From Acidimangrovimonas sediminis (GTDB lineage: Bacteria > Pseudomonadota > Alphaproteobacteria > Rhodobacterales > Rhodobacteraceae), in assembly GCF_002871005.1 (NCBI RefSeq), contig NZ_PHSN01000028.1, positions 1-64,000 of the forward strand: DNA of 64,000 nt, read 5' to 3'. Position 1 is the first letter of the stretch. The number at the start of each line of letters is the position of its first letter. The translations under genes and the position numbers were made by a program. The notes beneath the pieces were generated by a model. That model saw only the letters and a program-made list of their open reading frames with translations, was not told where the DNA came from and did no database searches. Shown here in pieces: positions 36,272 to 45,231 of the stretch.

Positions 36272-38500
36272 TTACCTCGCGGGTGTAAGGGCGGCGGGTT
36301 GGCTGGAAGGCGGGGCGGAGGCAGCCACGGCCGCCGCCACCGGAGAGACCGGCGCCGCCTGTGCCACCGCCTCTTCCGGGTCGATGATCAGGGCGATCCG
36401 GCCATCGCCGAGGATGGTGGCGGCCGAGATGCCGGCGACGTGGCGGTAATTCCCCTCGAGCCCCTTGATCACCACCTGGCTCTGATCCTTGATCGCGTCG
36501 ACGGCCAGGGCGTAGCGGTTGCGGCTTTCGGTTTCGACCAGCAGCAGGATGTCCTGCGAGCAGGTGCCGGGCAGGCCGAAGACCTGGCCCAGGTCGACCA
36601 CCGGGACGACCGTGTCGCGCACGGTGACCACGCGCTGATCGGGGCCGATTGCGTGGATGTCCTTCGGTCCCGGGCGCAGGGTCTCCACCACCGCGGTGAT
36701 CGGCACGACCATCGTCTCGCCGCAGACCTCGATCAGGATGCCGTCGAGCACCGCAAGCGTCAGCGGCAGCGAGATCGAGATCACCGTACCCCTCCCCGGC
36801 GTCGAGTTGATCGAGATCCGCCCGCCGATCGCCTGGATCGTGCGCTTCACCACGTCCATCCCGACGCCCCGGCCCGACAGGTCCGAGACCTCGGTCGCGG
36901 TCGAGAAACCGGGCATGAACAGCAGCCGGTCGACCTCGGCCTCGCTGAGTTCGGCCGCCGGGTCGATCAGGCCCTTCTCGATCGCGATCGCGCGGACCTT
37001 CTCCCGGTTGATGCCGGCGCCGTCGTCGGCCACCTCGATCACCACGCGCCCCGAGCGGTAGGTCGCGGAGAGCGAGATCACCCCGCTGGCCGGCTTCCCC
37101 GCCGCGACGCGCTTTTCCGAGGTCTCCAGCCCATGATCCACCGCGTTGCGCAGGATATGGGTCAGCGGTTCCGCCAGCCGTTCGATCACGGTCTTGTCGA
37201 CCTCGGTCGCCTCTCCCTCCGTCCGAAGCTGCGCGGTCTTGCCCGAGACCGCCGCGGCCTCGCGCACGATTCGCGCCATGCGCTGGAACAGCGGCTTGAT
37301 CGGCTGGGCACGGATCGCCATCACCCGTTCCTGGATCTCCGAGGTCAGGTTCCGGAACGCATCGAACCCCGCGCCGATGTCGGAATTCCACGCGACGCCC
37401 GCCTCGGCCAGCTTCTGCGCGATCATCGCCTGGTGAATCACCAGCTCCCCCACCGCGTTGATCAGCCCGTCCACGCGCTCGAGATCCACCCGGATGGTGG
37501 CCGAGGCGGGCGGGGCCGAGCTGGCGCCCTGCGCGGCGCCGGGCGCGGATTGCGACGCCGGCGGGGCCGCGGACGCCGCGGTCGGGGCGACGGGGGGCGC
37601 GTCGGGGGCCACCCGGGCGGGAGCAGGCGGCGGCGGGGTGGCATCGGCCGAGCCTTCCGCAACGGTCGCCGGGTCTCTCGGGGCTGGCGCGATCTGCGGC
37701 CCGGCGTCGATTCCCTCCGCCCCGGCGGGTGGATCCTCATCCTCGCAACGGATCTCGATCTCGGCCAGGCCCTCGACGAATTCGAACACCTCCTCGATCG
37801 CGCCGCGGTCCTGTTCCGTCTCAAGCGTCAGCGCCCAGTCGAGATAGCCCTCCTCGGGGTCCAGCGTCGTCAGATCCGGCAGGCGCGCGGCCGAAACCGC
37901 CACCTCCAGCGTGCCGATGGCCGAAAGCGCCTCGAATAGGATCAGCGGGTCGTGGCCGTTCGCGTAAAGCCGGCGCGAGGCGGCAAAGGCGATGTGGAAG
38001 CGCTGCGCCCCCGGCCCCTCAAGCTCGAACGGCAGGGTCATCGGGACGAAGCCGAAATCTTCCTCTCCGCCCTCGTCTTCGGCAGCGGCCGGCGCCTCGG
38101 GCGCGCCGGACACTGCGGCCAGTTCCGCCATCAACGCGGCGACCGCGGGATCACCGGCATTCTCGCGCCCCTCCCGCGCAGCCGTGACATGGTCGGTCAG
38201 CATGTCGCCCGCCCGAAACAGCAGCGCCACCAGATCCTCAGTCGCCGGGATCTTGCCCGATCTGAGCAGGTCGAGCACCGTCTCGAAGGCATGGGCAAAG
38301 CGCACCAGCGCGTTCAGGCCAAAGGCCCCTGCCCCGCCCTTGATCGAATGCACGGCGCGAAAGATCGCGTGCAGTGCCTCCGGATCGGACGGCCCGCCCG
38401 CCACCTGCTCCTGCACCGATGCGAGACCGTCATTCAGCGCCTCCAGAAGCTCGTCGCATTCCTGAAAGAACGTGGTGCGGATATCGGGGGCGCCACTCAT
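36272..38500 (-). CDS. cheA: chemotaxis sensor histidine kinase CheA
   Basis: 742 residues with the full CheA layout. The P1 Hpt domain carries the phosphorylated His51 (FRAVHSIKGGAGAFG). A CheY-binding-like region lies near residues 170-250, then an Ala/Pro-rich linker. The dimerisation domain (RVDGLINAVGELVIHQAMI) leads into the ATPase domain with LTHILRNAVDHGLE (N box), VADDGAGINREKVR (G1) and LSGRGVGMDVVKR (G2). The C-terminal CheW-like domain contains LDGILIEVCGETMVVPITAVVETL. It phosphorylates CheY (and CheB encoded elsewhere). It overlaps the upstream cheY by 4 bases. Confidence 0.97.
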   Translation of the reverse strand: MSGAPDIRTTFFQECDELLEALNDGLASVQEQVAGGPSDPEALHAIFRAVHSIKGGAGAFGLNALVRFAHAFETVLDLLRSGKIPATEDLVALLFRAGDMLTDHVTAAREGRENAGDPAVAALMAELAAVSGAPEAPAAAEDEGGEEDFGFVPMTLPFELEGPGAQRFHIAFAASRRLYANGHDPLILFEALSAIGTLEVAVSAARLPDLTTLDPEEGYLDWALTLETEQDRGAIEEVFEFVEGLAEIEIRCEDEDPPAGAEGIDAGPQIAPAPRDPATVAEGSADATPPPPAPARVAPDAPPVAPTAASAAPPASQSAPGAAQGASSAPPASATIRVDLERVDGLINAVGELVIHQAMIAQKLAEAGVAWNSDIGAGFDAFRNLTSEIQERVMAIRAQPIKPLFQRMARIVREAAAVSGKTAQLRTEGEATEVDKTVIERLAEPLTHILRNAVDHGLETSEKRVAAGKPASGVISLSATYRSGRVVIEVADDGAGINREKVRAIAIEKGLIDPAAELSEAEVDRLLFMPGFSTATEVSDLSGRGVGMDVVKRTIQAIGGRISINSTPGRGTVISISLPLTLAVLDGILIEVCGETMVVPITAVVETLRPGPKDIHAIGPDQRVVTVRDTVVPVVDLGQVFGLPGTCSQDILLLVETESRNRYALAVDAIKDQSQVVIKGLEGNYRHVAGISAATILGDGRIALIIDPEEAVAQAAPVSPVAAAVAASAPPSSQPAALTPAR

Positions 38501-38877
38501 CCCGCGGCCCTCATCCCGGCGACGCGGTGGATGGCCGAGATCAGCCGCATCTCGTCGAACGGCTTGACGATCCAGCCTGTCGCACCCGCGTCGCGGGCCC
38601 GCGCCTTGAGGTCGGCGGCGCTTTCCGTGGTCAGCACGAGGATCGGCACCGCGCGGCTTTCATCCCGCGCCCGCGCGCCCTCGATGAAGCCGAAGCCGTC
38701 CAGCCTGGGCATGTTGATATCGGTGATCACCACGTCCGGCGCGGTCTGGCTCAGCTTGTCGAGCCCGTCCTCGCCGTCGACGGCGAGGTGGACCGAGAAG
38801 CCGGCAGCCGACAGCGCGGCGTTGAGCATCTCTCGGATGGTGCGGGAATCGTCGATGGCGAGGATCGTCAGGCTCAT
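38497..38877 (-). CDS. cheY: chemotaxis response regulator CheY (first copy in operon)
   Basis: 126 residues, single receiver domain. Asp9/Asp10 (AIDDSRTIREML), phosphorylation site Asp53 (VVITDINMPRLDG), Thr in LVLTTES and Lys in GWIVKPFDEMRL are all present. The SRTIREM helix 1 and GWIVKPF C-terminus are typical of the CheYs adjacent to CheA in alphaproteobacteria. It overlaps the STAS gene upstream and cheA downstream by 4 bases each. Confidence 0.95.
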   Translation of the reverse strand: MSLTILAIDDSRTIREMLNAALSAAGFSVHLAVDGEDGLDKLSQTAPDVVITDINMPRLDGFGFIEGARARDESRAVPILVLTTESAADLKARARDAGATGWIVKPFDEMRLISAIHRVAGMRAAG

Positions 38878-39185
38878 GTCGGGGCTCCTTCGAGGAAGGG
38901 GGTGAAGTCGAGGCCGAGCATCGCGGCCGAGGCCGCGAACCCCTCGGAGGCCCCGGCGATGGCGAAGCTCAGCCCATCCGCCTGCCAGCTGAGCGCGGCG
39001 GCCATCAGGACCTGCTGGCCGAGGCCGCCGATCCGGTCGACGGCCTCGGCCTCCACCGTCAGGGGCGCCCCCCGCGCGGCGTCGAGTTCGGCCTTGAGCG
39101 CGGAGGCACGCGGCAGGTCGATGACCGCGGGAAGGGTCAGCCGGCCTGGCGGCGCGGTCTCGGTCTTGCGGGGTCGCTGGGTCAT
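38874..39185 (-). CDS. small STAS-domain protein in chemotaxis operon (CheX-like position)
   Basis: 103 residues with a STAS fold (TLPAVIDLPRASALKAELDAARGAPLTVEAEAVDRIGGLGQQVLMAAALSW), as in anti-sigma-factor antagonists. The usual phosphorylatable serine after the central loop seems replaced by Gly (RIGGLGQQ), so it may not be a switch. The same position in R. sphaeroides cheOp1 holds a small gene (named orf10/cheX there, from memory). The start at MTQRPR was chosen because sequence further upstream is a repeat-containing spacer. It overlaps cheY by 4 bases. Confidence 0.8.
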   Translation of the reverse strand: MTQRPRKTETAPPGRLTLPAVIDLPRASALKAELDAARGAPLTVEAEAVDRIGGLGQQVLMAAALSWQADGLSFAIAGASEGFAASAAMLGLDFTPFLEGAPT

Positions 39186-39259
39186 GGCAGTCTCACGGGT
39201 TCTGGCGTTCGAAATCTGTCGTTCTGGGGTCTGGTATCTTGCAATCTGCGACCTGGATC

Positions 39260-39363
39260 CGGGCTTCGGCTTTTGGGCCCTCTGGGCCCGTCTGGTGGTT
39301 CGGTCCACGGCTCGGATCCGGTCTTTGGGGCTCGTATTTCGGCGTTCGGGCTTCGGCTTTTGG
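39260..39363. repeat. direct repeat in the cheD-STAS spacer
   Basis: CGGGCTTCGGCTTTTGG occurs at 39260-39276 and again at 39347-39363 inside the 219-base spacer. The first copy is followed by the palindrome GGGCCC-TCT-GGGCCC (39275-39289). The spacer is less GC-rich and more repetitive than its surroundings, and no gene fits it. Confidence 0.6.
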
Positions 39364-39404
39364 CTCGGCGCATCCTGCCGGGCCTGCGATCCGCCGCGCC
39401 GGTT

Positions 39405-39947
39405 TCAGAAAAAGGTGACGTCGTCCGGCGGGGCGCTCTTGAACGGGGCAGGGCGTTCCTGCGGAATGCGGGCATAGTCCTCCATCAGCTTGATCTGGGC
39501 CCGGCCCGTCGCGGGCCAGAAACGCACCCTGCGTCCCTGGCGCCCGCCCAGGCTTTCGGAGAGCAGCGCGATGCCTTCGGTCTGCAGGAACCGGTGGGCG
39601 AAATCGGCATTCGCCCGGCCGATGTCCTGCAGGCCATCGTGCATCTGCGCACCGCCAAACAGCTTGGCCTCCAGCCGCGCCTTGCGCGCCCCCACCTTCA
39701 GCAGTTCGTTGATCAGAAGTTCCATCGCCTGGGGGCCATAGCGCAGCAGGTCTCCCTGCCCCGGGCCGCCCTCCGGCAGAAGGAAGTGGTTCATCCCGCC
39801 TACGCCAGCGACCGGGTCGCAAAGGCAGGTCGCGACGCAGGACCCGAGGATCGTAGTGAACGTGTCGGCGGGATCCCCCGATACCAGGAAGTTTCCCTGG
39901 ATCACGTGGCGCACCCGTCCGGTGGCGGGCTCGGACAGCGTGTTCAT
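39405..39947 (-). CDS. cheD: chemoreceptor glutamine deamidase CheD
   Basis: 180 residues. The catalytic cysteine and histidine are visible in TTILGSCVATCLCDP and VGGMNHFLLPEG, the CheD hallmarks. KLFGGAQMHDGLQDIGRANADF is also diagnostic. It deamidates receptor glutamines and may bind CheY or CheC-type phosphatases. An ATG with GGGGAG 8 bases upstream was preferred to a TTG one codon earlier. It lies 94 bases after the chemoreceptor gene. Confidence 0.94.
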   Translation of the reverse strand: MNTLSEPATGRVRHVIQGNFLVSGDPADTFTTILGSCVATCLCDPVAGVGGMNHFLLPEGGPGQGDLLRYGPQAMELLINELLKVGARKARLEAKLFGGAQMHDGLQDIGRANADFAHRFLQTEGIALLSESLGGRQGRRVRFWPATGRAQIKLMEDYARIPQERPAPFKSAPPDDVTFF

Positions 39948-40041
39948 CAACAGATCTCCCCTTGTGCGGCGCGGTCATGCCGCCGGGTTGCGGTCTTCAT
40001 CTCGTCCCTCCCTGACGGCTCCGGGCTTGCCGGCACGGCCC

Positions 40042-42744
40042 TCAATATTCGCTCCAGCCGTCGGGATCGGCTTCGACCAGCTCATCGCCGGCGCCGACGG
40101 CAAGCCGCGAGGCGGCCCGTGCGGGCGCCGACGCGGCAGCCTTCGGCGCAGGTGCCGCGGGGGGCCGCGCCACTGTTTTCGACTGCGGCTGCGCCACGGG
40201 TTTCGTGGCGGATTTGGAGACGGGTTTGGCCGCATCCTTTGCGTCCGCGCCCTCGGTCGTGCCGCCGTCACTGGCGGCGCGCCCCGGATCACGGCGGGAG
40301 GCAAAGGAGACCACGGTCTCGGCAGCGGCCGTGGTACGCCCGATCTGGAAATGCGACACCGCCTCGACCATCGACATCGCGTCGTTCGTCAGGCTCTGAC
40401 TGGCCGCCGTCGTCTCTTCCAGCCGCGCGGCGTTCTGCTGGGTCGACTGGTCGAGGTCGTTGACCGCCGCGTTGATCTCGGCCAGGCCCGCGCTCTGCTG
40501 GCGGGCGGATCCCGCGATCTCGGACACCAGGCTGTTGATCCCGGTGATCGAGCGAACGATCTCGCGCAGCGCCTCGCCGGTCTGGCCGACGAGATCGACG
40601 CCGTGCTTCACGTGGCTGCCGGAATCGGCGATCAGCTCGTTGATCTCGCGTGCGGCCTCTGAACAGCGCTGCGCCAGGGCCCGCACCTCCGAGGCGACGA
40701 CGGCGAAACCGCGCCCCGCCTCACCCGCACGGGCCGCCTCCACCCCCGCGTTCAGGGCCAGAAGGTTCGTCTGGAAGGCGATATCCTCGATGACATTGGT
40801 GATCGATGCGATCTTGTCCGAGGAGGTGGAAATTCGGTCCATCGCCTCCACCGTCTCGACGACCACCTCGCCCCCCTTCTCAGCGCGCCGGCGTGCCTCG
40901 CCGACCTCGTCGTCGGCCTTGGCCGCGCGTTCCGCCGCCGTCCGGACCGAGCCGGTGAGCTGATCCAGCGCGGCCGCCGTCTCCTCGAGCGTGGCCGAGG
41001 TGCTCTCGGTCCGGCGCGACAGCTGGTCCGCGGTCGAGGAGATGTCGCGCGCCTCGGAGAAGATGTTCGACGCATTGTCGGCAATCTCGCCCAGAGCGCG
41101 GGCCAGGGTTTCGAGCGTGGCGTTGTAGTCGCCGCGCAGTTCCTCGTATTGCGCGGGGAACGGTTCCGACATCTGCAGCGTCAGGTCACCCTCGCGCATC
41201 CGGCGCAGGCCGACGCGCAGCGCGTCGACGACACGCCCCTGCGCCTCCGTCATCTCGACACGGGCGGCCTCGGCCGCGGCGACACGGCGTTCCTCGGCGG
41301 TCACGTCGCGGCCTAGGAACAGCAGCCGTTCGGCCTTGCCCTTTGGATCGCGGACCGCGACAAGGCCGCAGTCGAAACTGACGCTGCCGCCGTCGGGGCG
41401 GCGCAGCGACAGCCGCCGCGGGGCCGGCTCGCCGCGCGCCAGACGGGCCGCCAGCCCCTCGTCCCTCTCCGTGCCCGAGACGATGCGCATATCGTCGAGC
41501 CCGGCGCCGACGAGGGCCTCCTCCGGACTGGCCATCGCCTCGGCGAAGCGGGCATTGCAGAGGACGAGCTTGCCATCGGCGCTGAACTCCGCCCGGCACT
41601 GATCGGCATTGATCGCGTCCAGCATGGCGGCGTTGAGCGCGTCGTCGGTGACGTCTTTCCATTCCATCACCGACCCAAGCGTGACGCCCGCACCATCGCG
41701 GAACATCGCCGTCGTCAGTTGCAGCCGGCGCCCGCCGAGCGTCAGCGTCATCGTCGCGGCGCCCTTCTCGGACTGGGCCATCAGCTGCCGCATCGGGCCC
41801 GGATCCGCGTGGAACTGCTCGACGCCGGAGCCGATCAGGGTGTCGGGCTGGAACTTCGGCGAGACCGCGCGGATCGCGGGTGCGAAATCGTTCAGCACAC
41901 GCTGCATCGCCGGGTTCACGTGGCGCACCATGCCATCCTTGTCGATCAGCATCAGGGCCGCCGAGGATCCTTCGAAGGCCGCCCCCTTGTAACGGGCTTC
42001 GACGGTGGCCGCCTCGGCCTGGGCGAGTTGAACGCGCAGCTCCTCCAGTGCACGGGCGATCTCGCCCACCTCGTCGCCGCGCCCGCGGCCCGGCACATCG
42101 GAGGTGTAATCCCCCTCGGCGATCCGGCGCACCGCACCGCGCATCCGCTCCAGCGGTCGTGCCATCCCGAAGGACAGCACGACCAGCCCCAGGATCATCG
42201 TGCCGAGGAACACCCCCCCCGTCGCGGCGAGGTCACGGAAACGGTTCTCCCTCAGGATGTTGCCCGAGGCCATCATGTTCCAATGCGCCGACACGGCACC
42301 AACGACGGTGCCCGCGGTGCCGTAGCGCACCGGGTAGGCCACAGTGAGCCCGTCCTCGCCGACCTGCGGCAAGCCGGTCTTCACCGCGACCTTGGCCAGC
42401 CCGGCCAGCTGCACCATCTGATCGGTATCGTAGCCGATATTGGCAAGCGTCTTGCCCTCTGCGTCGATCGCCAGCGCGCCGTCCTGCTCGGTCTGCGACA
42501 GGTCGACCGCTTTCTGGAGGATGCCGGTCAGGATCTCTTCCTTGCCGAACTTGATCGCCCCGCCGCTGAGTTCGGCGGTCATCGCGGTCACCTCCTGCGC
42601 CCGGTGCAGCAGGCCGCCCCGCGCAAGGCCGGTGGCCGATTTCTGCGACAGGACCGCAAGCGTCGCAGTCGACGCCCCGATACAGAGCAGGAGCACGAAG
42701 AGGCCCTGCCCGAAGATCGACTTGAAGGGGTTGAGATACTTCAT
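40042..42744 (-). CDS. methyl-accepting chemotaxis protein with two PAS-like domains
   Basis: 900 residues. Membrane segments at about 14-34 and 172-194 bracket a small periplasmic sensor domain. A HAMP domain follows ([34 protein letters not shown] is its start), then two PAS-like segments (about 255-370 and 375-480), a second HAMP-like helix pair, and the long signalling coiled coil with the tip [30 protein letters not shown]. The last 100 residues are an Ala/Pro/Lys-rich linker ending in DPDGWSEY, whose GWSEY fits the xWxxF/Y CheR/CheB docking pentapeptide. GAGGAAAA precedes the ATG. It is followed by cheD in the same operon. Confidence 0.94.
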   Translation of the reverse strand: MKYLNPFKSIFGQGLFVLLLCIGASTATLAVLSQKSATGLARGGLLHRAQEVTAMTAELSGGAIKFGKEEILTGILQKAVDLSQTEQDGALAIDAEGKTLANIGYDTDQMVQLAGLAKVAVKTGLPQVGEDGLTVAYPVRYGTAGTVVGAVSAHWNMMASGNILRENRFRDLAATGGVFLGTMILGLVVLSFGMARPLERMRGAVRRIAEGDYTSDVPGRGRGDEVGEIARALEELRVQLAQAEAATVEARYKGAAFEGSSAALMLIDKDGMVRHVNPAMQRVLNDFAPAIRAVSPKFQPDTLIGSGVEQFHADPGPMRQLMAQSEKGAATMTLTLGGRRLQLTTAMFRDGAGVTLGSVMEWKDVTDDALNAAMLDAINADQCRAEFSADGKLVLCNARFAEAMASPEEALVGAGLDDMRIVSGTERDEGLAARLARGEPAPRRLSLRRPDGGSVSFDCGLVAVRDPKGKAERLLFLGRDVTAEERRVAAAEAARVEMTEAQGRVVDALRVGLRRMREGDLTLQMSEPFPAQYEELRGDYNATLETLARALGEIADNASNIFSEARDISSTADQLSRRTESTSATLEETAAALDQLTGSVRTAAERAAKADDEVGEARRRAEKGGEVVVETVEAMDRISTSSDKIASITNVIEDIAFQTNLLALNAGVEAARAGEAGRGFAVVASEVRALAQRCSEAAREINELIADSGSHVKHGVDLVGQTGEALREIVRSITGINSLVSEIAGSARQQSAGLAEINAAVNDLDQSTQQNAARLEETTAASQSLTNDAMSMVEAVSHFQIGRTTAAAETVVSFASRRDPGRAASDGGTTEGADAKDAAKPVSKSATKPVAQPQSKTVARPPAAPAPKAAASAPARAASRLAVGAGDELVEADPDGWSEY

Positions 42745-42808
42745 GTGAATTTTCCTCGACGAGGCGGGGCGGAGGAGGGCACGGCCGGGCGGGCCGTCGG
42801 AGCGGCGG

Positions 42809-43405
42809 TTACTGCAGCGCCTCGGTGTTCAGGCCGATGGTGATCGCGCCGATCGGCGTGCCGCTCTCGGGGTCGGTGATCGTGCTGGAGATCTGGGCGA
42901 GGTAGGTCTGGCTGCTCTCGTCGAACTCGACATCGCCGATGTCGACACCGTCCTTGCCCTTGCCGAAGCTGTTCTGGAACTTCGCCTCGTCGCCCTGCCA
43001 GTAATCCGAGGTCGGCGCCGCGGCGGCCACGTTCAGTCCCTTGGCATCCATCACGAACACCTCGATGATCCGGCCGTCCGAGGCGGCAACCTTGTCACGC
43101 AGGAAACGCGAGGCCGCATTGTCGAGCACGGGCGAGATCGTGGGCGTGTCTTCCTTGCCCACCTCGTGGCTCCAGGCGGCATCGAGCGCGTCGATCTTCG
43201 CCTGATCGTAGCCGGCGGTCTTCGCATTCTGCGCCTTGACCGCGGCGACGATCACCGGATCCTCGATCCAGCGCGACAGGGTATTCGCCAGTTCGGCCCG
43301 CATCTGCGGTGCGAAATCGTTGTCGGCGGCGGCGCTGCCGGCGGAGGCCGCGCACAGGGCACCGCCGAGCAGGAGCGCGGCAATCGGGGCCAGAAAATTC
43401 TTCAT
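42809..43405 (-). CDS. periplasmic Cache/PDC-like sensor protein
   Basis: 198 residues with a clear Sec signal peptide ([20 protein letters not shown], cleavage after about residue 28) and no membrane anchor after it. The mature part resembles a single Cache/PDC sensor domain: a long N-terminal helix ([23 protein letters not shown]), then [28 protein letters not shown] and a C-terminal [12 protein letters not shown] strand. Such domains are usually fused to receptors; here it is free and encoded 64 bases before the chemoreceptor, so it may present a ligand to it. A GTG three codons upstream is an alternative start. No specific family name was recognised. Confidence 0.78.
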   Translation of the reverse strand: MKNFLAPIAALLLGGALCAASAGSAAADNDFAPQMRAELANTLSRWIEDPVIVAAVKAQNAKTAGYDQAKIDALDAAWSHEVGKEDTPTISPVLDNAASRFLRDKVAASDGRIIEVFVMDAKGLNVAAAAPTSDYWQGDEAKFQNSFGKGKDGVDIGDVEFDESSQTYLAQISSTITDPESGTPIGAITIGLNTEALQ

Positions 43406-43536
43406 GGGACTCACTCATCGGATGCTGCGGTTCCGCGGCACCCTAAGAGCGATGTCCTTATGATCGGTTAACCGCGCCAGTGGTATCGGGCGCGGTCAAG
43501 AAGACAGGAACGGGCACGCCCGTCATCTACACCCCG

Positions 43537-44349
43537 TCAGCTGCGCCCCGACCGGTGCGCGACAATGGAATTCGCCACCGCCAGTGCCGCGCCGCCCACG
43601 AAGATCAGCGTCGACAGCACGAAGACCTGCGGCGGGATCCCGGTCTTCACCGCGCCGTAGACCCAGAGCGGGAAGGTCAGCGTCTGACCTGCGACGAAGC
43701 TGGTGATGATCAGGTCGTCGATCGAGAGGGCGAAGGCCAGCATCCCGGCCCCCACGATTCCCGGCAGGATGAGCGGGAAGGTCACCGTCCAGAACGCGAC
43801 CCAGGGCGTCGCGCCCAGGTCTGCCGCCGCCCGGTCGAGGGACCGGTCGAGCGTCGCCACCCGCGCCCGGATCACCACCACGGCGAAGGCCACGTCAAAG
43901 GCGATATGGGCGATGAAGATGGTGAACAGACCCCGTGGCAGGTTCAGCGTCAGGAACAGTGACAGCAGAGAAGCCCCCACCACCACCGCAGGCGCGGCGA
44001 TATCGGCGAAGATCACCACGTCGGTCACGGTCTTGGCGCGGTAGCGGTAGCGCGCCAGGGCGATCGCCAGCGGCGTCGCAAGCACGACCGACACCACCAT
44101 CGCCACCAGCGCCACCACGAGGGAATGGATCAGCGCCGTGGTCAGGTCGCCGATGGCGAAGGCGTTGCGGTAGCCGTCGAGGCTGAAGCCCAGCCAGCGC
44201 AGGCTCACCCGCCCGTTCGGCGCCTGGTTGAAGGAAAACGCGATCATCACCGCGATCGGCACCAGCGTGTAGATCAGGAACACGCCGGTGTAGATCGCGA
44301 GGATCCAGCGCGCCGGGCTCTGCCGGCCTTCGTCAAGCCCGCCGCTCAT
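43537..44349 (-). CDS. potC: polyamine-type ABC transporter permease PotC
   Basis: 270 residues, six membrane segments. PotC-type loop motif RAAADLGATPWVAFWTVTFPLILPGIVGAGMLAFALSIDD and start region IYTGVFLIYTLVPIAVMIAFSFN are characteristic. It overlaps potB by 4 bases. With PotB it forms the pore for spermidine/putrescine-like substrates. It is the last gene of the four-gene operon. Confidence 0.92.
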   Translation of the reverse strand: MSGGLDEGRQSPARWILAIYTGVFLIYTLVPIAVMIAFSFNQAPNGRVSLRWLGFSLDGYRNAFAIGDLTTALIHSLVVALVAMVVSVVLATPLAIALARYRYRAKTVTDVVIFADIAAPAVVVGASLLSLFLTLNLPRGLFTIFIAHIAFDVAFAVVVIRARVATLDRSLDRAAADLGATPWVAFWTVTFPLILPGIVGAGMLAFALSIDDLIITSFVAGQTLTFPLWVYGAVKTGIPPQVFVLSTLIFVGGAALAVANSIVAHRSGRS

Positions 44350-45224
44350 GCCGCGTATTCCTGGATCTGCTCGGCGCCGAAGACGCGGGCGTAGAGGTAG
44401 ATCGCGAGGATCAGGAGGAACATCAGGATCGACGACAGCGCCGCCGCCATCGGGTAGTTCTGCGCGTCGAAGAAATTGTACTGGATGATGTTGCCGATCA
44501 TCCGGGTGCCCGGCCCGCCCAGCACCGCCGCGTTGACGAAATCGCCGACGTTGGTCACGAAGACCAGAAGAAACCCCGCGAAGATGCCCGGCGCCGAAAG
44601 CGGCAGGATCACCTTCCAGAAGGTCGCCGAGGGCGAGGCGTAAAGGTCGCCCGCCGCACGCACCACCCGCCGGTCGACCTTTTCCAGCGCGACGTAGAGC
44701 GGCAGGATGTAATAGGCCACCGAGTTGTAGACGAGCCCGCCCACCACCGCCGCCGGGGTCGACAGGACATAGGTCGTCTTGGGAAGCAGGTGCAGCGCCT
44801 TGAGCGTGCCCAGAAGCAGCCCCTGGTCAGACAAGATGAACTGCCAGGCCAGGGTGCGGATCACGAAGCTCACGAAGAACGGCAACAGGATCAGGAACAG
44901 GAACGTTCCCTTGTGCTTGCCGCCGTAGAACGCGATCCAGTAGGCCACCGGATAGGTGATGACCAGCGTGATGAAGGTGGAAAGCGCCCCGTACCAGAAG
45001 GACCGGATCAGCTGCGTGTTATACTGCGTCACGGCCTTGCCGAATTCGGCGAAGTTCCAGGCGAAGGCATAGCCCACCAGCGGGTTGCCCTTCGCCAGCG
45101 ACATCGACAGCATCGACACCAGCGGAATGATGAAGAAAGCCGCCAGATAGGCCCAGCTCGGCAGGCTGAGCAGGTAGGGCGCCGCCCCCCTGCCCAGCCG
45201 CCGCACGGATACGGGGTCGCTCAT
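44346..45224 (-). CDS. potB: polyamine-type ABC transporter permease PotB
   Basis: 292 residues, six membrane segments. The cytoplasmic loop reads RAAGDLYASPSATFWKVILPLSAPGIFAGFLLVFVTNVGDFVNAAVLGG, typical of PotB/PotH. The N-terminus LLSLPSWAYLAAFFIIPLVSMLSMS is the first membrane segment. It starts 7 bases after potD stops and overlaps potC by 4 bases. Confidence 0.92.
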   Translation of the reverse strand: MSDPVSVRRLGRGAAPYLLSLPSWAYLAAFFIIPLVSMLSMSLAKGNPLVGYAFAWNFAEFGKAVTQYNTQLIRSFWYGALSTFITLVITYPVAYWIAFYGGKHKGTFLFLILLPFFVSFVIRTLAWQFILSDQGLLLGTLKALHLLPKTTYVLSTPAAVVGGLVYNSVAYYILPLYVALEKVDRRVVRAAGDLYASPSATFWKVILPLSAPGIFAGFLLVFVTNVGDFVNAAVLGGPGTRMIGNIIQYNFFDAQNYPMAAALSSILMFLLILAIYLYARVFGAEQIQEYAA

Positions 45225-45231
45225 GCCGGCC

